From contig NZ_PDZR01000013.1 in the NCBI RefSeq assembly GCF_002891535.1, forward strand, positions 1 to 64,000: a stretch of 64,000 nt of DNA, given 5' to 3'. The notes below the pieces were generated by a model. That model worked only from the letters and a program-made list of their open reading frames with translations. It did not search any database and was not told where the DNA came from. Within the stretch, counting starts at the first letter, position 1, and each line of letters starts with the position of its first letter. Position numbers and translations under genes: made by a program. This DNA comes from Methylocella silvestris (GTDB taxonomy: Bacteria; Pseudomonadota; Alphaproteobacteria; Rhizobiales; Beijerinckiaceae). Positions 54,459 to 63,980 of this stretch are shown piece after piece.

Positions 54459-55760
54459 TCAGCAGTCGAGCGTCTGTTCACGCTCCCAATCCGTCAGATA
54501 ACGGGTAAAGTCCTGCCATTCCTGATGCTTCATCTTGGCGTAGGACGAGACAAAGGCTTCGCCAAGGCCTTCCTTGACGACGGGCGAGGATTCAAACAGG
54601 CGCAGGGCGTCGAGCAAATTCTGCGGCAGCCGTTTCGCGCCGTTGCATTTATGCGGCTCGGCGTACATATCGAAATCAGACCGCTCGCCGGGATGCCGGT
54701 TGGTTTTGAGACCGTCGAGACCCGCGCAGAGGATCGCCGCCTGCAGCAAATAAGGATTGGCCGATCCGTCGGCTAGTCGGAACTCGAAGCGCCCGCCTTC
54801 CGGGATGCGGATCATATGCGTGCGGTTGTTGCCGGTGTAGGTGACCGAGGCAGGGGCCCAGGTCGCCCCAGACACGGTGCGCGGAGCGCTAAGCCGCTTG
54901 TAGGAATTGATGGTCGGGTTGGTGAGCGCGCAGAGCGCGTCGGCGTGGGCCATGAGGCCGCCAAGGAATCGATAGCCAAGGTCGGAGACGCCAAGTTCGC
55001 CTTTTTCGTCCTCGAAGGCGTTGTCCTCGCCGCGCCACAGCGAGACGTGCGAGTGGCAACCCGAGCCCGTCAGCGCGGCGAAGGGCTTTGGCATGAAAGT
55101 GGCGCGCATGCCGTGCTTTTCCGCCAGCGACTTCACCATATATTTGAAGAAGGCGTGGCGATCGGCTGTCTTCAGCGCCTCGTCATATTCCCAGTTCATT
55201 TCAAACTGGCCGTTGGCGTCTTCATGGTCGCTCTGGTAGGGATTCCAGCCGAGCTCGTCCATCGCTTCGGAGATCTCGGTGATGACGTCGTAGCGGCGCA
55301 TCAGCGCCAGCTGGTCGTAGCAGGATTTCGTCTGCTTGTCGGCGCCGTCGGCGATTGAGGTCCCATCCGGCGCGAGCAGGAAAAACTCGCATTCGACGCC
55401 GGCGCGCATCTCATAGCCGAGTTCGCCGAGCTTGCCGATCAGGCTCTTTAAAACCCCGCGCGGCGCCTGCTCGACCGGTTTGCCGTCCATATAGAGATCG
55501 GCGGCGAGCCAGGCGACTTCGCGCTTCCACGGCAGCTGGATCAGACTTGCGGGATCAGGCACCGCAAACAGATCGGGCATGGCGGGCGTCATATCAAGCC
55601 ATGTCGCGAAGCCCGCAAATCCCGCGCCGTCGCGGGCCATCTTGTCGATCGCCCGGGCCGGCACCAGCTTGGCGCGCATCGTGCCGAACAGGTCAGTGTA
55701 GGAAACGAGGAAATTCTTGACGCCGCGCTCCTTGGCGACTTCGGATAGAAGCTTCGACAT
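54459..55760 (-). CDS. gmaS: Gamma-glutamylmethylamide synthetase (glutamine synthetase type III-like)
   Basis: A 433-residue glutamine-synthetase-family ligase that joins methylamine to glutamate with ATP. GS motifs are AGVECEFFLL (glutamate-binding acids), DHEDANGQFEMNW, ATFMPKPF, GSGCHSHVSLW and NRTHMIRIPEGGRFEFR. ATG 55760 has GGGCGGA upstream and begins MSKLLSEVAKERG; the open frame continues 25 codons upstream. It lies between mgsC and mgdA as in the NMG clusters of Methylocella. An ordinary glutamine synthetase (GlnT) is the alternative, but the context makes gmaS much more likely. Confidence 0.93.
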   Translation of the reverse strand: MSKLLSEVAKERGVKNFLVSYTDLFGTMRAKLVPARAIDKMARDGAGFAGFATWLDMTPAMPDLFAVPDPASLIQLPWKREVAWLAADLYMDGKPVEQAPRGVLKSLIGKLGELGYEMRAGVECEFFLLAPDGTSIADGADKQTKSCYDQLALMRRYDVITEISEAMDELGWNPYQSDHEDANGQFEMNWEYDEALKTADRHAFFKYMVKSLAEKHGMRATFMPKPFAALTGSGCHSHVSLWRGEDNAFEDEKGELGVSDLGYRFLGGLMAHADALCALTNPTINSYKRLSAPRTVSGATWAPASVTYTGNNRTHMIRIPEGGRFEFRLADGSANPYLLQAAILCAGLDGLKTNRHPGERSDFDMYAEPHKCNGAKRLPQNLLDALRLFESSPVVKEGLGEAFVSSYAKMKHQEWQDFTRYLTDWEREQTLDC

Positions 55761-55807
55761 GATAGATCCGCCCTGTTGATGCGCAGTCTTGCTCGCGACG
55801 CCAAAGT

Positions 55808-57142
55808 TTAGCCCACCGGGCTTCCCGGAATCCATGACGTTCCGGCCAGCGGAACGCCGGCCATCGCCGCCGCCTCGACCGTCAGCGCGACGAGGTCTTC
55901 GGGCTCGAGATTATGCACATGGCTCTTGCCGCACGCGCGGGCGATGGTCTGAGCCTCGAGCGTCAACACCGAAAGGTAGTTCGCGAGCCTTCTGCCGGCC
56001 GCGACGGGGTCGAGCCGCTTTGCGAGTTCCGGATCCTGCGTCGTGATGCCCGCGGGATCGCGGCCTTCATGCCAATCATCATAAGCTCCTGCCGTCGTGC
56101 CGAGCGCCTGATATTCGGCCTCAAAACGCGGGTCGTTGTCGCCAAGAGCGATCAGCGCCGCGGTGCCGATCGAGGCGACATCCGCGCCAAGGGCCAGGGC
56201 CTTGGCGACATCGGCGCCGTTGCGGATGCCGCCCGACACGATGAGCTGGACCTTGCGATGCATGCCAAGGTCCTGCAACGCGCGCACAGCGGGCCGGATC
56301 GCCGCGAGAATCGGAATGCCGACATGCTCGATGAAGACTTCCTGCGTCGCCGCCGTGCCGCCCTGCATGCCGTCAAGCACGATGACGTCGGCGCCCGCCT
56401 TCACCGCGAGAGCTGTGTCGTAATAGGGCCGCGAGGCGCCGACCTTGACATAGATCGGCTTCTCCCAATCGGTGATTTCGCGCAGCTCCTCGATCTTGAT
56501 TTCGAGATCGTCCGGGCCGGTCCAGTCAGGATGGCGGCACGAGGAGCGCTGGTCGATGCCTTCCGGCAGCGTGCGCATCGCCGCGACGCGCTTCGAGATT
56601 TTCTGGCCAAGCAGCATGCCGCCGCCGCCGGGCTTCGCGCCCTGGCCGACCACCACTTCGATCGCGTCGGCGCGGCGCAGATCGTCAGGGTTCATGCCAT
56701 AGCGCGAGGGCAGATATTGATAGACGAGGATCGACGAATGGCCGCGCTCTTCCTGCGTCATGCCGCCGTCGCCGGTGGTCGTCGAGGTCCCGACGGCGGA
56801 AGCGCCGCGTCCGAGCGCTTCCTTGGCCTGGGCCGACAGCGAACCAAAACTCATGCCCGCGATGGTGACGGGAATTTTCAGCTCGATCGGCTTCCTGGCG
56901 AAACGCGCGCCGAGTACGACCGACGTGCCGCATTTCTCGCGATATCCTTCAAGCGGATAGCGCGACATTGAGGCGCCGAGAAAAAGCAGATCGTCGAAAT
57001 GAGGAACCTTGCGCTTGGCGCCGCCGCCGCGAATATCGTAGATGCCGGTCGCCGCCGCGCGCCGGATTTCCGACGTTGTCTGCGGATCGAAGGTCGCTGA
57101 AAAGCGCGGCAGGGTCCGCGGGACGCGAGTCTGGTCGTTCAT
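55808..57142 (-). CDS. mgsC: N-methylglutamate synthase subunit C (glutamate synthase FMN domain)
   Basis: A 444-residue protein equal to the FMN-binding and iron-sulfur part of glutamate synthase. It has MSFGSLSAQAKEALGRGASAVGT, TGDGGMTQEERGHSS, GQGAKPGGGGMLLGQK, VKVGASRPYYDTALAVK with DGMQGGTAATQEVF, and SGGIRNGADVAKALALGADV. It transfers methylamine from gamma-glutamylmethylamide to make N-methylglutamate, together with MgsA and MgsB. ATG 57142 overlaps the mgsB stop by one base (TGATG); TTG 57145 is an unlikely alternative. Confidence 0.92.
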   Translation of the reverse strand: MNDQTRVPRTLPRFSATFDPQTTSEIRRAAATGIYDIRGGGAKRKVPHFDDLLFLGASMSRYPLEGYREKCGTSVVLGARFARKPIELKIPVTIAGMSFGSLSAQAKEALGRGASAVGTSTTTGDGGMTQEERGHSSILVYQYLPSRYGMNPDDLRRADAIEVVVGQGAKPGGGGMLLGQKISKRVAAMRTLPEGIDQRSSCRHPDWTGPDDLEIKIEELREITDWEKPIYVKVGASRPYYDTALAVKAGADVIVLDGMQGGTAATQEVFIEHVGIPILAAIRPAVRALQDLGMHRKVQLIVSGGIRNGADVAKALALGADVASIGTAALIALGDNDPRFEAEYQALGTTAGAYDDWHEGRDPAGITTQDPELAKRLDPVAAGRRLANYLSVLTLEAQTIARACGKSHVHNLEPEDLVALTVEAAAMAGVPLAGTSWIPGSPVG

Positions 57143-57849
57143 CAATAGGCCCCCGCATTGTCGACGTGGAAATGATACAGGGCGCGCGCCGAGCCATAGC
57201 GCCTGAAGTCGCCGATATCGACCTCGCCCGCCGCGCCGGCGAGCTTCAGTCTTTCGTAAAGCTCCGCGCGATGGATATCCTCCATCGGTTTCTCGATACA
57301 GTCGGCGCCAAGGCTCTTGACCGAGCCGCGAACGTAAAGTTTCGCCTCATAGATCGAGTCGCCGAGCGCCTCGCCGGCGTCGCCGAAGACAGTGAGCGTT
57401 CCAGCCTGCGCCATGAAGGCGGACATCGGACCGATCGAACCTTTGACGAGAATGTCAACGCCCTTCATCGAAATGCCGCAGCGCCCGGAGGCATTGCCCT
57501 CGATCACGATCGCGCCGCCATGCGCGGTCGCCCCGGCCGCCTGGCTGACGTCGCCTTTCACATAGATGAGGCCCGACATCATGTTCTCGCCAAGACCAAG
57601 GCCTGCGTTGCCGTTGACGATGACGGTCGCCTGCTTGTTCATGCCGGCGCAATAATAGCCGACGTCGCCGTCGATCTCTATGGTCACGTCAGCGTCGACG
57701 CCGGCCGCGATGGCGTGAACGCCGCGCGGATTGAGAACGCGCCAACGGGGCAGATTGGCCCCCTCCTTGACCCTGTGCAGGAACTGGTTGAGTTCACGCA
57801 CGGAGCTCGTGGCGAGGTCGAAGGTTTTCGCGGGAGCTTCCGTGGTCAT
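57142..57849 (-). CDS. mgsB: N-methylglutamate synthase subunit B (GXGXG domain)
   Basis: A 235-residue right-handed beta-helix protein equal to the C-terminal GXGXG domain of glutamate synthase. Repeats are seen in YCAGMNKQATVIVNGNAGLG, GENMMSGLIYVKGDVSQ, VIEGNASGRCGISMKGVDI and VFGDAGEALGDSIYEAKLYV. The ATG overlaps the mgsA stop by 4 bases (ATGA) and the stop overlaps the mgsC start. It helps assemble the amidotransferase and FMN subunits. Confidence 0.92.
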   Translation of the reverse strand: MTTEAPAKTFDLATSSVRELNQFLHRVKEGANLPRWRVLNPRGVHAIAAGVDADVTIEIDGDVGYYCAGMNKQATVIVNGNAGLGLGENMMSGLIYVKGDVSQAAGATAHGGAIVIEGNASGRCGISMKGVDILVKGSIGPMSAFMAQAGTLTVFGDAGEALGDSIYEAKLYVRGSVKSLGADCIEKPMEDIHRAELYERLKLAGAAGEVDIGDFRRYGSARALYHFHVDNAGAY

Positions 57850-58745
57850 GCTGCGCGCTCCCAGAAATAGACAGTGGCGGGGTCTGGTTCGAAAATTCGG
57901 GCGTGCTCGATTCCCGGCAAGGCGCTGAGCGCCCGATATTCGGTGCCAAAGGCGACATATTGATCGGTCTCGGCCATGACGGCGTGCTTGCAGCCGATCG
58001 GATCACGCAACACCCCGAACCCCGTGTCGGTGCCGACGACGAAAGTGTAGAACCCGTCGAGTTCCTTCAGCGAAGCTTCGAGCGCTTCCCCGAGGCTATC
58101 GCCTTCGCGGATCCGCCAGGACAGATAGCCAGCGGCGACTTCGCTATCGTTTTCGGTCGCGAAGGAAACGCCCTCGCGCGAAAGGCGCCGCCGCATCAGA
58201 TTGTGGTTCGACAGCGAACCATTGTGCACGAGGCACTGATCCTTGCCCGTCGAAAAGGGATGCGCGCCGGCTGTGGTGACGGCCGATTCGGTCGCCATCC
58301 GCGTATGACCGACGCCATGCGTGCCAGACATTCCGGCAAGATCGAACCGTCGCGCCACATCAGCGGGAAGGCCGACCTCCTTGTACAGCTCCATATGCGC
58401 GCCAACCGAGCTCACGGTCAGTTGCGGCGCGAGCGCCTTGACCGCGGCGAGCGCGCGCTGTTCGGCCGAACTTGGCGCAACGAGCACGAGATGCGTGCTC
58501 CGCTGGATGATTTCGGCGTCAAAATCGAGCACGGCGTTGAGCTCGGCGGCAAATAGCGCGACGTCGAAATCGGCCGGCGCGCGCAAGGTGATCTTGGTCG
58601 CGTCCGGCGCGCGTTCGCCATAGATCGCAAAGCCCGCGCTGTCAGGACCCCGCGCCGTCATTGTTTCAAGCATGACGGCAAGGTGCCTTCCGAGTTCTGG
58701 CTCCAGAGCCCTGTCTTTCAGAAACAATCCTACAATGCCGCACAT
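57846..58745 (-). CDS. mgsA: N-methylglutamate synthase subunit A (class II glutamine amidotransferase)
   Basis: A 299-residue protein with the N-terminal nucleophile cysteine exposed after Met removal: MCGIVGLFLK (Cys2). The class II amidotransferase blocks are TARGPDSAGFAIYG, GVGHTRMATESAVT and VHNGSLSNHNLMR. It would hydrolyse the amide of gamma-glutamylmethylamide so that methylamine reaches the FMN subunit. ATG 58745 was chosen because the catalytic cysteine must be residue 2; the open frame extends upstream to 58997. It is the first gene of the NMG operon, downstream of a promoter. Confidence 0.93.
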   Translation of the reverse strand: MCGIVGLFLKDRALEPELGRHLAVMLETMTARGPDSAGFAIYGERAPDATKITLRAPADFDVALFAAELNAVLDFDAEIIQRSTHLVLVAPSSAEQRALAAVKALAPQLTVSSVGAHMELYKEVGLPADVARRFDLAGMSGTHGVGHTRMATESAVTTAGAHPFSTGKDQCLVHNGSLSNHNLMRRRLSREGVSFATENDSEVAAGYLSWRIREGDSLGEALEASLKELDGFYTFVVGTDTGFGVLRDPIGCKHAVMAETDQYVAFGTEYRALSALPGIEHARIFEPDPATVYFWERAA

Positions 58746-58779
58746 CGCCCGAATGACTCCCGCCATGTTTCTTGCGAAG

Positions 58780-58808
58780 AAATTAGCGATCCTAGTAGGA
58801 AACAGCAA
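58780..58808 (-). promoter_or_regulatory. Sigma70-like promoter for the NMG operon
   Basis: On the minus strand TTGCTG (58808-58803), a 17-base spacer and TAATTT (58785-58780) form a good promoter, about 35 bases before the mgsA ATG. The rest of the 324-base gap to the CitE-like gene (58746-59069) shows nothing else I can support. Confidence 0.5.
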
Positions 58809-59069
58809 GTGATATTTTAGGGGCTTTGGAAATTTATCATGCCGGGCGGATAGCGCCGCGCCGCGCGCTTCGGGCGTCTTGCCGGCCGCGACGGCGTCGC
58901 CGTTGGCCCGAAGGCGAGCATGGGCGCGGATTGCGATCGCCGCCGTCGCCGCCGTGATCCGAGCCCGAGCGCGCAGCCGCGTCTTATAGATCTGCAATCC
59001 TGTCGGGAGGTCCGTAATCCGTCGCAGCGGAATATTCGTGTTGAAAGCCTCAGATCCGGGCGCTTTTCG

Positions 59070-59981
59070 TCAAAGACGAGACTTTGGTCGGGGCGTTTTC
59101 GCAGAACCGTCCGGCTCTCCTTGCTGCGCCCTTGCCAGGACGTTTTGCGCTTGCCTGAGATGCGGCCGGTCGATCATTTCGCCACGCAGCGCGAGCGTTC
59201 CGGCCCCTGGCTGGTTTGCAAAAAGCGCGATGATTTCGGACGCTCTCCGGACCTCTTCATCGCTTGGGGCGAACGCCTGATTGATGATTGGAACCTGCGA
59301 CGGATGGATCGCCATCATTCCCCTGAAACCGTCGCGCCGGCCCCGCGCGGCATAATTTGCAAGTCCGGCGAGGTCCCTGAAGTTTGGATAGACGGTTTCG
59401 ATCGCCGCGACATTTGCCGCCGCCGCCGCGAAGAGGCAGAATGATCGCGCCATTTGATAGGGCATGGTCAGCTCGCCGGCGTCATCGCGCGGACTGCTGG
59501 CGCCGACGGCGCTTGAAAGATCTTCCGCCCCCCATGTCATGCCGGCCATGCGCGGCGGCGCTGGAGCAAAGCTGTTCATCAGAAAGATCGCCGCGGCGGT
59601 TTCCGTGACAATCGGCAAAACGCGAATATGGCCCGGATCGAGTCCACGCTCCTTTTCGACGGCCAGAAGTATGTCGCCGAGCCTCGCGAGATCTGCGCCG
59701 CCTTCACATTTGGGAAGGACAACCCCCGCCAGCGCGGGGCACGCGACGGCATGGACATCGGCAACACAGGATGATGAAAGCGGATTGACGCGCACCCACA
59801 TCGACGCGGCGCGCCCGCTCGACGCCAGATAAGCCGCGGTCGCCCGGCGCGCCTCTTCCTTTCCGGAATCGGCCACCGAATCCTCGAGGTCGATGATCAG
59901 CGCATCGGCGCCGGCGGACGCTGCTTTCTCGAGTTTCCTCGACGAATCGCCGGGCACAAAAAGCCATGAGCGCGGCGTCAT
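59070..59981 (-). CDS. CitE-like CoA ester lyase (HpcH/HpaI superfamily)
   Basis: A 303-residue protein beginning MTPRSWLFVPGDSSRKLEKAA, with ALIIDLEDSVADSGKEEAR, the classic CitE/malyl-CoA lyase start with the acidic metal-binding pair. Further blocks are VLPKCEGGADLARL, TETAAAIFL, and WGAEDLSSAVGASS. These TIM-barrel lyases cleave 3-hydroxy-acyl-CoA esters such as malyl-, citramalyl- or possibly 3-hydroxy-3-methylglutaryl-CoA. The ATG overlaps the MaoC stop (ATGA); an upstream in-frame start at 60029 would overlap MaoC more. As the last gene of the mcc operon it may do the lyase step, replacing canonical HMG-CoA lyase. Confidence 0.78.
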   Translation of the reverse strand: MTPRSWLFVPGDSSRKLEKAASAGADALIIDLEDSVADSGKEEARRATAAYLASSGRAASMWVRVNPLSSSCVADVHAVACPALAGVVLPKCEGGADLARLGDILLAVEKERGLDPGHIRVLPIVTETAAAIFLMNSFAPAPPRMAGMTWGAEDLSSAVGASSPRDDAGELTMPYQMARSFCLFAAAAANVAAIETVYPNFRDLAGLANYAARGRRDGFRGMMAIHPSQVPIINQAFAPSDEEVRRASEIIALFANQPGAGTLALRGEMIDRPHLRQAQNVLARAQQGEPDGSAKTPRPKSRL

Positions 59982-60430
59982 GACGGACGCCGTTTGAGCA
60001 GGGCGGTCCTCAGACACTCGCACACGCATTCGTCCCGCTGATTGAACATCTTGTGATGGAAAACAACGATGCCCGCATCGGGCCTCGACTTGCTCTCGCG
60101 CAGTTCCGCCAGCAGCGTTTCGGCGCGAAGCGTATCGCCGATAAACACCGGCTTTGGCATTTTGACGCGATCGTAACCGAGATTGGCGATCAGCGTGCCA
60201 AGCGTCGTCTCGGCGACGCTGACGCCGACGAGCAGGGCGAAGGTGAAGGTTCCGTTCACAAGAATTTGCCCGAACTCGCTGGCCCCCGCCGCCACTGCGT
60301 CGAGATGCAGTGGCTGCGGATTATGCGTCAACGCGCTGATGAGCAAATTGTCGGTCTCCGTGACCGTCCGCCGGAGCGGATGGACAAGGCGCTCCCCGAG
60401 CGCCCATTCTTCATAAAATCGTCCCGTCAT
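59978..60430 (-). CDS. MaoC-like acyl-CoA hydratase/dehydratase
   Basis: A 150-residue hot-dog-fold hydratase. It carries ALTHNPQPLHLDA (residues 33-45), which aligns with the hydratase motif GDxNPxHxD but lacks the usual aspartate, as in mesaconyl-CoA-hydratase-type relatives that sit next to CitE genes. Later GQILVNGTFTFAL and MPKPVFIGDTLRAETLL are typical of MaoC proteins. Its stop overlaps the CitE-like start and its 5' end overlaps mccA by 20 bases. In a leucine pathway it could hydrate 3-methylglutaconyl-CoA; this is inference. Confidence 0.8.
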   Translation of the reverse strand: MTGRFYEEWALGERLVHPLRRTVTETDNLLISALTHNPQPLHLDAVAAGASEFGQILVNGTFTFALLVGVSVAETTLGTLIANLGYDRVKMPKPVFIGDTLRAETLLAELRESKSRPDAGIVVFHHKMFNQRDECVCECLRTALLKRRPS

Positions 60431-62300
60431 TGTCCGTCCTGCGCAGCGCTATGAGGAGCATGCCTTCTTTGACCTGCTCCCCTTCCTCGATGCCGAGTTG
60501 GTCGACGACGCCGTCGAACGGGGCCTTCATCGCGTGCTCCATCTTCATGGCCTCCAGCGTGATCAGAAGCTGACCCTTCTTCACGCTCGCGCCGGAAGTC
60601 GTCGCAAGGGCGACGATCCGGCCGGGCATCGGCGCGATGATCGTGCCGTCGGCGTCGGACTCGGGCTCGCCGAATTGCGTCAGCTCGGTGTCGAACGTGA
60701 AGGCCTGTCCATCCTCGAAGACGATGATCTGGTCAGCAACGGCCAGGGTGGCGAGAGCGCTTTCCCGATCGACCGGAACGACGATCTCCTTGCGGCCGAG
60801 CACCAGTCTTGCTTTCTTGACGTGGGCGCCATTGAGCCGGAAGCCTTCAATGCCGGAGAGGGGCCCCTTGACCGCCGCGCGGGTCTGGGCCAGGGACGCT
60901 GCGGCTCCCGCCAGCAGGACTTCGTCGCTCGGCAACGCGTTGGGCAGGAGAGCGTCAAGATGCTCCGCGATAAATCCGGTATGCACCTTGCCATTGACGA
61001 AATCTGGATGCCTGAGCGCGCGCGTCAGGAAGCCGGCGTTGGTTTTGACTGGCCAGACCTCCACGCGCGCCGTTGCATCCGCCAGTCGCTCGGCCGCCAG
61101 TTTGCGCGTCGGCGCATGGACAATCAGCTTGGCGATCATCGGATCGTAGAGCGGCGTGACCTCGCCGCCTTCTTCCACCCCGGCGTCGACGCGAATCCTG
61201 GCCGGCGTGCGAAAGCGCTGCAAGGGTCCGATCGACGGCAGAAAGCCGGTCAGCGGATCTTCGGCATAGAGCCGCGCCTCGATGGAGTAGCCGCTCAGTG
61301 TGATCTGCTCCTGCCGCAGCGGGAGCGCCTCGCCCGACGCCACCCGGAGCTGCCACTCGACGAGATCTTGTCCCGTCACCATCTCCGTCACGGGATGCTC
61401 GACCTGCAGCCTTGTGTTCATCTCCATGAAATAGATCGCGTCGGCCCGCAGTCCCTTTGAGCTGTCGGCGATGAACTCCACCGTGCCGGCGCCGCGATAG
61501 CCGATGGCGCGCGCGGCGCGCACGGCCGCTTCATGGATGACGGCGCGCGCCTCGTCCGGCATATCGGGCGCCGGCGCCTCCTCGATCACTTTCTGATGGC
61601 GCCGCTGCAGCGAGCAGTCGCGCTCGAACAGATGCACGACATTGCCGAAGCAATCCGCGAACAGTTGCACTTCGATGTGACGCGGACGCTGCACATAGGT
61701 CTCGAGCATGACGCGCTGGTCGCCGAACGCCACGCCGGCTTCGCGACGACATAACGCCAGCGCGTCGAGGAAATCCTCGATTCGCTCGACCTTGCGCATC
61801 CCCTTGCCGCCGCCGCCGGCCACGGCTTTGATCAGAACAGGAAAGCCGAGTTTTTCCGCTTCAGCGGCGAGGCGTTTTTCGCTCTGGTCCTCGCCAAGGT
61901 AGCCTGGCGTGACGGGGACGCCGGCCTCGAGCATGCGGGCCTTCGCGGCGTCCTTGAGGCCCATGGCGCGAATCGCCGCCGCCGGCGGTCCGACCCAGAT
62001 GAGCCCGTTGTGCTCGACCGCTTCGGCGAACTCGGCATTCTCGGACAGGAACCCGTAGCCGGGATGAATGGCTTGCGTCCCCGTGCGGATGGCTGCTTCG
62101 ATGATCTTGTCGCCTGCGAGATAGCTGTCCCTTGCCGTCGCGCCGCCGAGGCAGACGGCCTGATCGGCCAGCCGCACATGCAGGGCGTCGCAATCGGCCT
62201 CGGAGAATACCGCCAGAGTTCTGACGCCGAGGCGCCGGGCGGTGCGAATGATGCGACAGGCGATCTCGCCCCTGTTCGCAATGAGTAACGAGCCAATCAT
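60411..62300 (-). CDS. mccA: Acyl-CoA carboxylase biotin-carboxylase subunit, methylcrotonyl-CoA type (MccA)
   Basis: A 629-residue protein combining biotin carboxylase and biotin carrier domains. The N-terminal block SLLIANRGEIACRIIRTA starts the carboxylase, ATP-grasp features are FPVLIKAVAGGGGKGMR and FMEMNTRLQVEHPVTEM, and the C-terminal biotinylation motif is LEAMKMEH with Lys586. The adjacent MccB-type gene identifies the substrate as most likely 3-methylcrotonyl-CoA rather than propionyl-CoA. The start is ATG 62300, 6 bases after the mccB stop, and the end overlaps MaoC. Confidence 0.9.
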   Translation of the reverse strand: MIGSLLIANRGEIACRIIRTARRLGVRTLAVFSEADCDALHVRLADQAVCLGGATARDSYLAGDKIIEAAIRTGTQAIHPGYGFLSENAEFAEAVEHNGLIWVGPPAAAIRAMGLKDAAKARMLEAGVPVTPGYLGEDQSEKRLAAEAEKLGFPVLIKAVAGGGGKGMRKVERIEDFLDALALCRREAGVAFGDQRVMLETYVQRPRHIEVQLFADCFGNVVHLFERDCSLQRRHQKVIEEAPAPDMPDEARAVIHEAAVRAARAIGYRGAGTVEFIADSSKGLRADAIYFMEMNTRLQVEHPVTEMVTGQDLVEWQLRVASGEALPLRQEQITLSGYSIEARLYAEDPLTGFLPSIGPLQRFRTPARIRVDAGVEEGGEVTPLYDPMIAKLIVHAPTRKLAAERLADATARVEVWPVKTNAGFLTRALRHPDFVNGKVHTGFIAEHLDALLPNALPSDEVLLAGAAASLAQTRAAVKGPLSGIEGFRLNGAHVKKARLVLGRKEIVVPVDRESALATLAVADQIIVFEDGQAFTFDTELTQFGEPESDADGTIIAPMPGRIVALATTSGASVKKGQLLITLEAMKMEHAMKAPFDGVVDQLGIEEGEQVKEGMLLIALRRTDNDGTIL

Positions 62301-62306
62301 GGGCGA

Positions 62307-63929
62307 TTACATCCGGAAGAGGCCGAAGCGCGGAGTTTCGGGAATCGGGGCGTTCAGCGCGGCCGACACGGCCAGTCCAAGAACATCGCGGGTTTGCAGC
62401 GGATCGATGATTCCGTCGTCCCACAGCCTCGCCGTGGCGAAATAGGGATTGCCCTCATCTTCGTAGCGCTGCCGGATTTGCGCCTTGAAAGATGTTTCAT
62501 CATCCGTTTCCGCGGTCTTGCCGGCCGCTTCAAGCGCCTCGCGGCGGACGGTAGACAGGACGCTCGCGGCCTGTTCGCCTCCCATGACGCTGATTCGTGA
62601 ATTCGGCCAGGTGAACAGCATGCGCGGCGCATAGGCGCGCCCGCACATTCCGTAATTCCCCGCCCCGAAAGAACCGCCGATGAGGACAGTGAATTTCGGC
62701 ACGCTCGCGGTCGCAACGGCTGTGACGAGCTTTGCGCCGTCCTTGGCGATTCCGCGGGCCTCATAGCCGCCGCCGACAATGAAGCCCGAGATGTTCTGTA
62801 AAAAGATCAGGGGAATGCCCCGCTGGCATGCGAGCTCGATGAAGTGAGCGCCCTTGAGGGCGCTTTCCGAAAAGAGCACGCCGTTGTTCGCGAGAACCGC
62901 AACCGGAAAACCCCAGATATGCGCAAAGCCGCACACCAGCGTCGCGCCATACAAGGGTTTGAATTCGTGCAGGCTCGAACCATCTACCAAACGTGCGATG
63001 ATCTCGCGCACGTCGTAGGGCGCCCTGACGTCCTCGGGAATGATTCCATAAATATCATTCGGATCATGCGCCGGCGGGCGCGGATCGAGGATCTCGAGAC
63101 GAGGCGCCTTCTGTGGTCTCAAGGTGCCGACGATCGAGCGAACGATCTCGAGCGCATGCACATCATCGTTCGCGACATGATCGACGACGCCGGACCGGCG
63201 GCCATGCGTCATGGCGCCGCCGAGTTCGGTCGCGGTAATGACTTCGCCTGTCGCCGCCTTGACGAGCGGCGGCCCGGCCAGAAAGATTGTTCCCTGACTT
63301 TCCTTACCCAGCCCCTGGACGATGATGGTTTCGTCGCTCATCGCCGGGACGTAGGCTCCGCCCGCCGTGCAACTGCCCATCACGCAAGCGATCTGCGCGA
63401 TGCCCTGCGCGCTCATGTTCGCTTGATTGAAGAAAATGCGTCCGAAGTGTTCGCGGTCGGGAAAGACCTCGGCCTGATACGGCAGGTTTGCTCCCCCTGA
63501 ATCGACAAGGTAGACGCAGGGCAATTCGTTTTGCAGGGCGATCTCCTGCGCGCGCAGATGCTTCTTGACGGTGAGCGGAAAATACGCGCCGCCTTTGACG
63601 GTCGCATCATTGGCGACGATCATGACTTCGCGGCCGCGCACGCGCCCGATTCCGGCCACCACTCCGGCTCCGGGAGCCTCATTGCTGTAGAGGCCGTGGG
63701 CGGCCAGCTGGCCGATTTCCAGAAACGGCGCTCCGACGTCGAGCAAGCGATCGATCCGATCGCGCGCCAGCAGCTTGCCGCGCGCGACATGGCGCTGTCT
63801 GGCCGATTGCGGGCCGCCGAGCGCCGCCTTGGCGACCGTCGAACGCAGCAGCTCGCCAAGCTGGGTGTTGCGGTCGCGATTCCGCCGGAATAGTTCCGAC
63901 TTCGTATCGAGGGACGAATTGAGCCGCAT
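62307..63929 (-). CDS. mccB: Methylcrotonyl-CoA carboxylase carboxyltransferase subunit (MccB)
   Basis: A 540-residue carboxyltransferase. Strongly MccB-like blocks are [71 protein letters not shown], and the C-terminal [22 protein letters not shown] 63929 was chosen because it begins [14 protein letters not shown] with GGGAG 6 bases upstream; the frame extends to 63983. It carboxylates 3-methylcrotonyl-CoA to 3-methylglutaconyl-CoA in leucine breakdown, with MccA. An isovaleryl-CoA dehydrogenase gene would be expected beyond the right edge. Confidence 0.92.
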   Translation of the reverse strand: MRLNSSLDTKSELFRRNRDRNTQLGELLRSTVAKAALGGPQSARQRHVARGKLLARDRIDRLLDVGAPFLEIGQLAAHGLYSNEAPGAGVVAGIGRVRGREVMIVANDATVKGGAYFPLTVKKHLRAQEIALQNELPCVYLVDSGGANLPYQAEVFPDREHFGRIFFNQANMSAQGIAQIACVMGSCTAGGAYVPAMSDETIIVQGLGKESQGTIFLAGPPLVKAATGEVITATELGGAMTHGRRSGVVDHVANDDVHALEIVRSIVGTLRPQKAPRLEILDPRPPAHDPNDIYGIIPEDVRAPYDVREIIARLVDGSSLHEFKPLYGATLVCGFAHIWGFPVAVLANNGVLFSESALKGAHFIELACQRGIPLIFLQNISGFIVGGGYEARGIAKDGAKLVTAVATASVPKFTVLIGGSFGAGNYGMCGRAYAPRMLFTWPNSRISVMGGEQAASVLSTVRREALEAAGKTAETDDETSFKAQIRQRYEDEGNPYFATARLWDDGIIDPLQTRDVLGLAVSAALNAPIPETPRFGLFRM

Positions 63930-63980
63930 TGACGCTCCCTGGAGCTTGGCGAAGCGATAACGACGCCTCTCGCCCGTGAC

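Noticed and set aside
54459-55760. Housekeeping glutamine synthetase
   Set aside because: The protein is GS-like, but its place between mgsC and mgdA in a complete NMG cluster makes gamma-glutamylmethylamide synthetase the better call.
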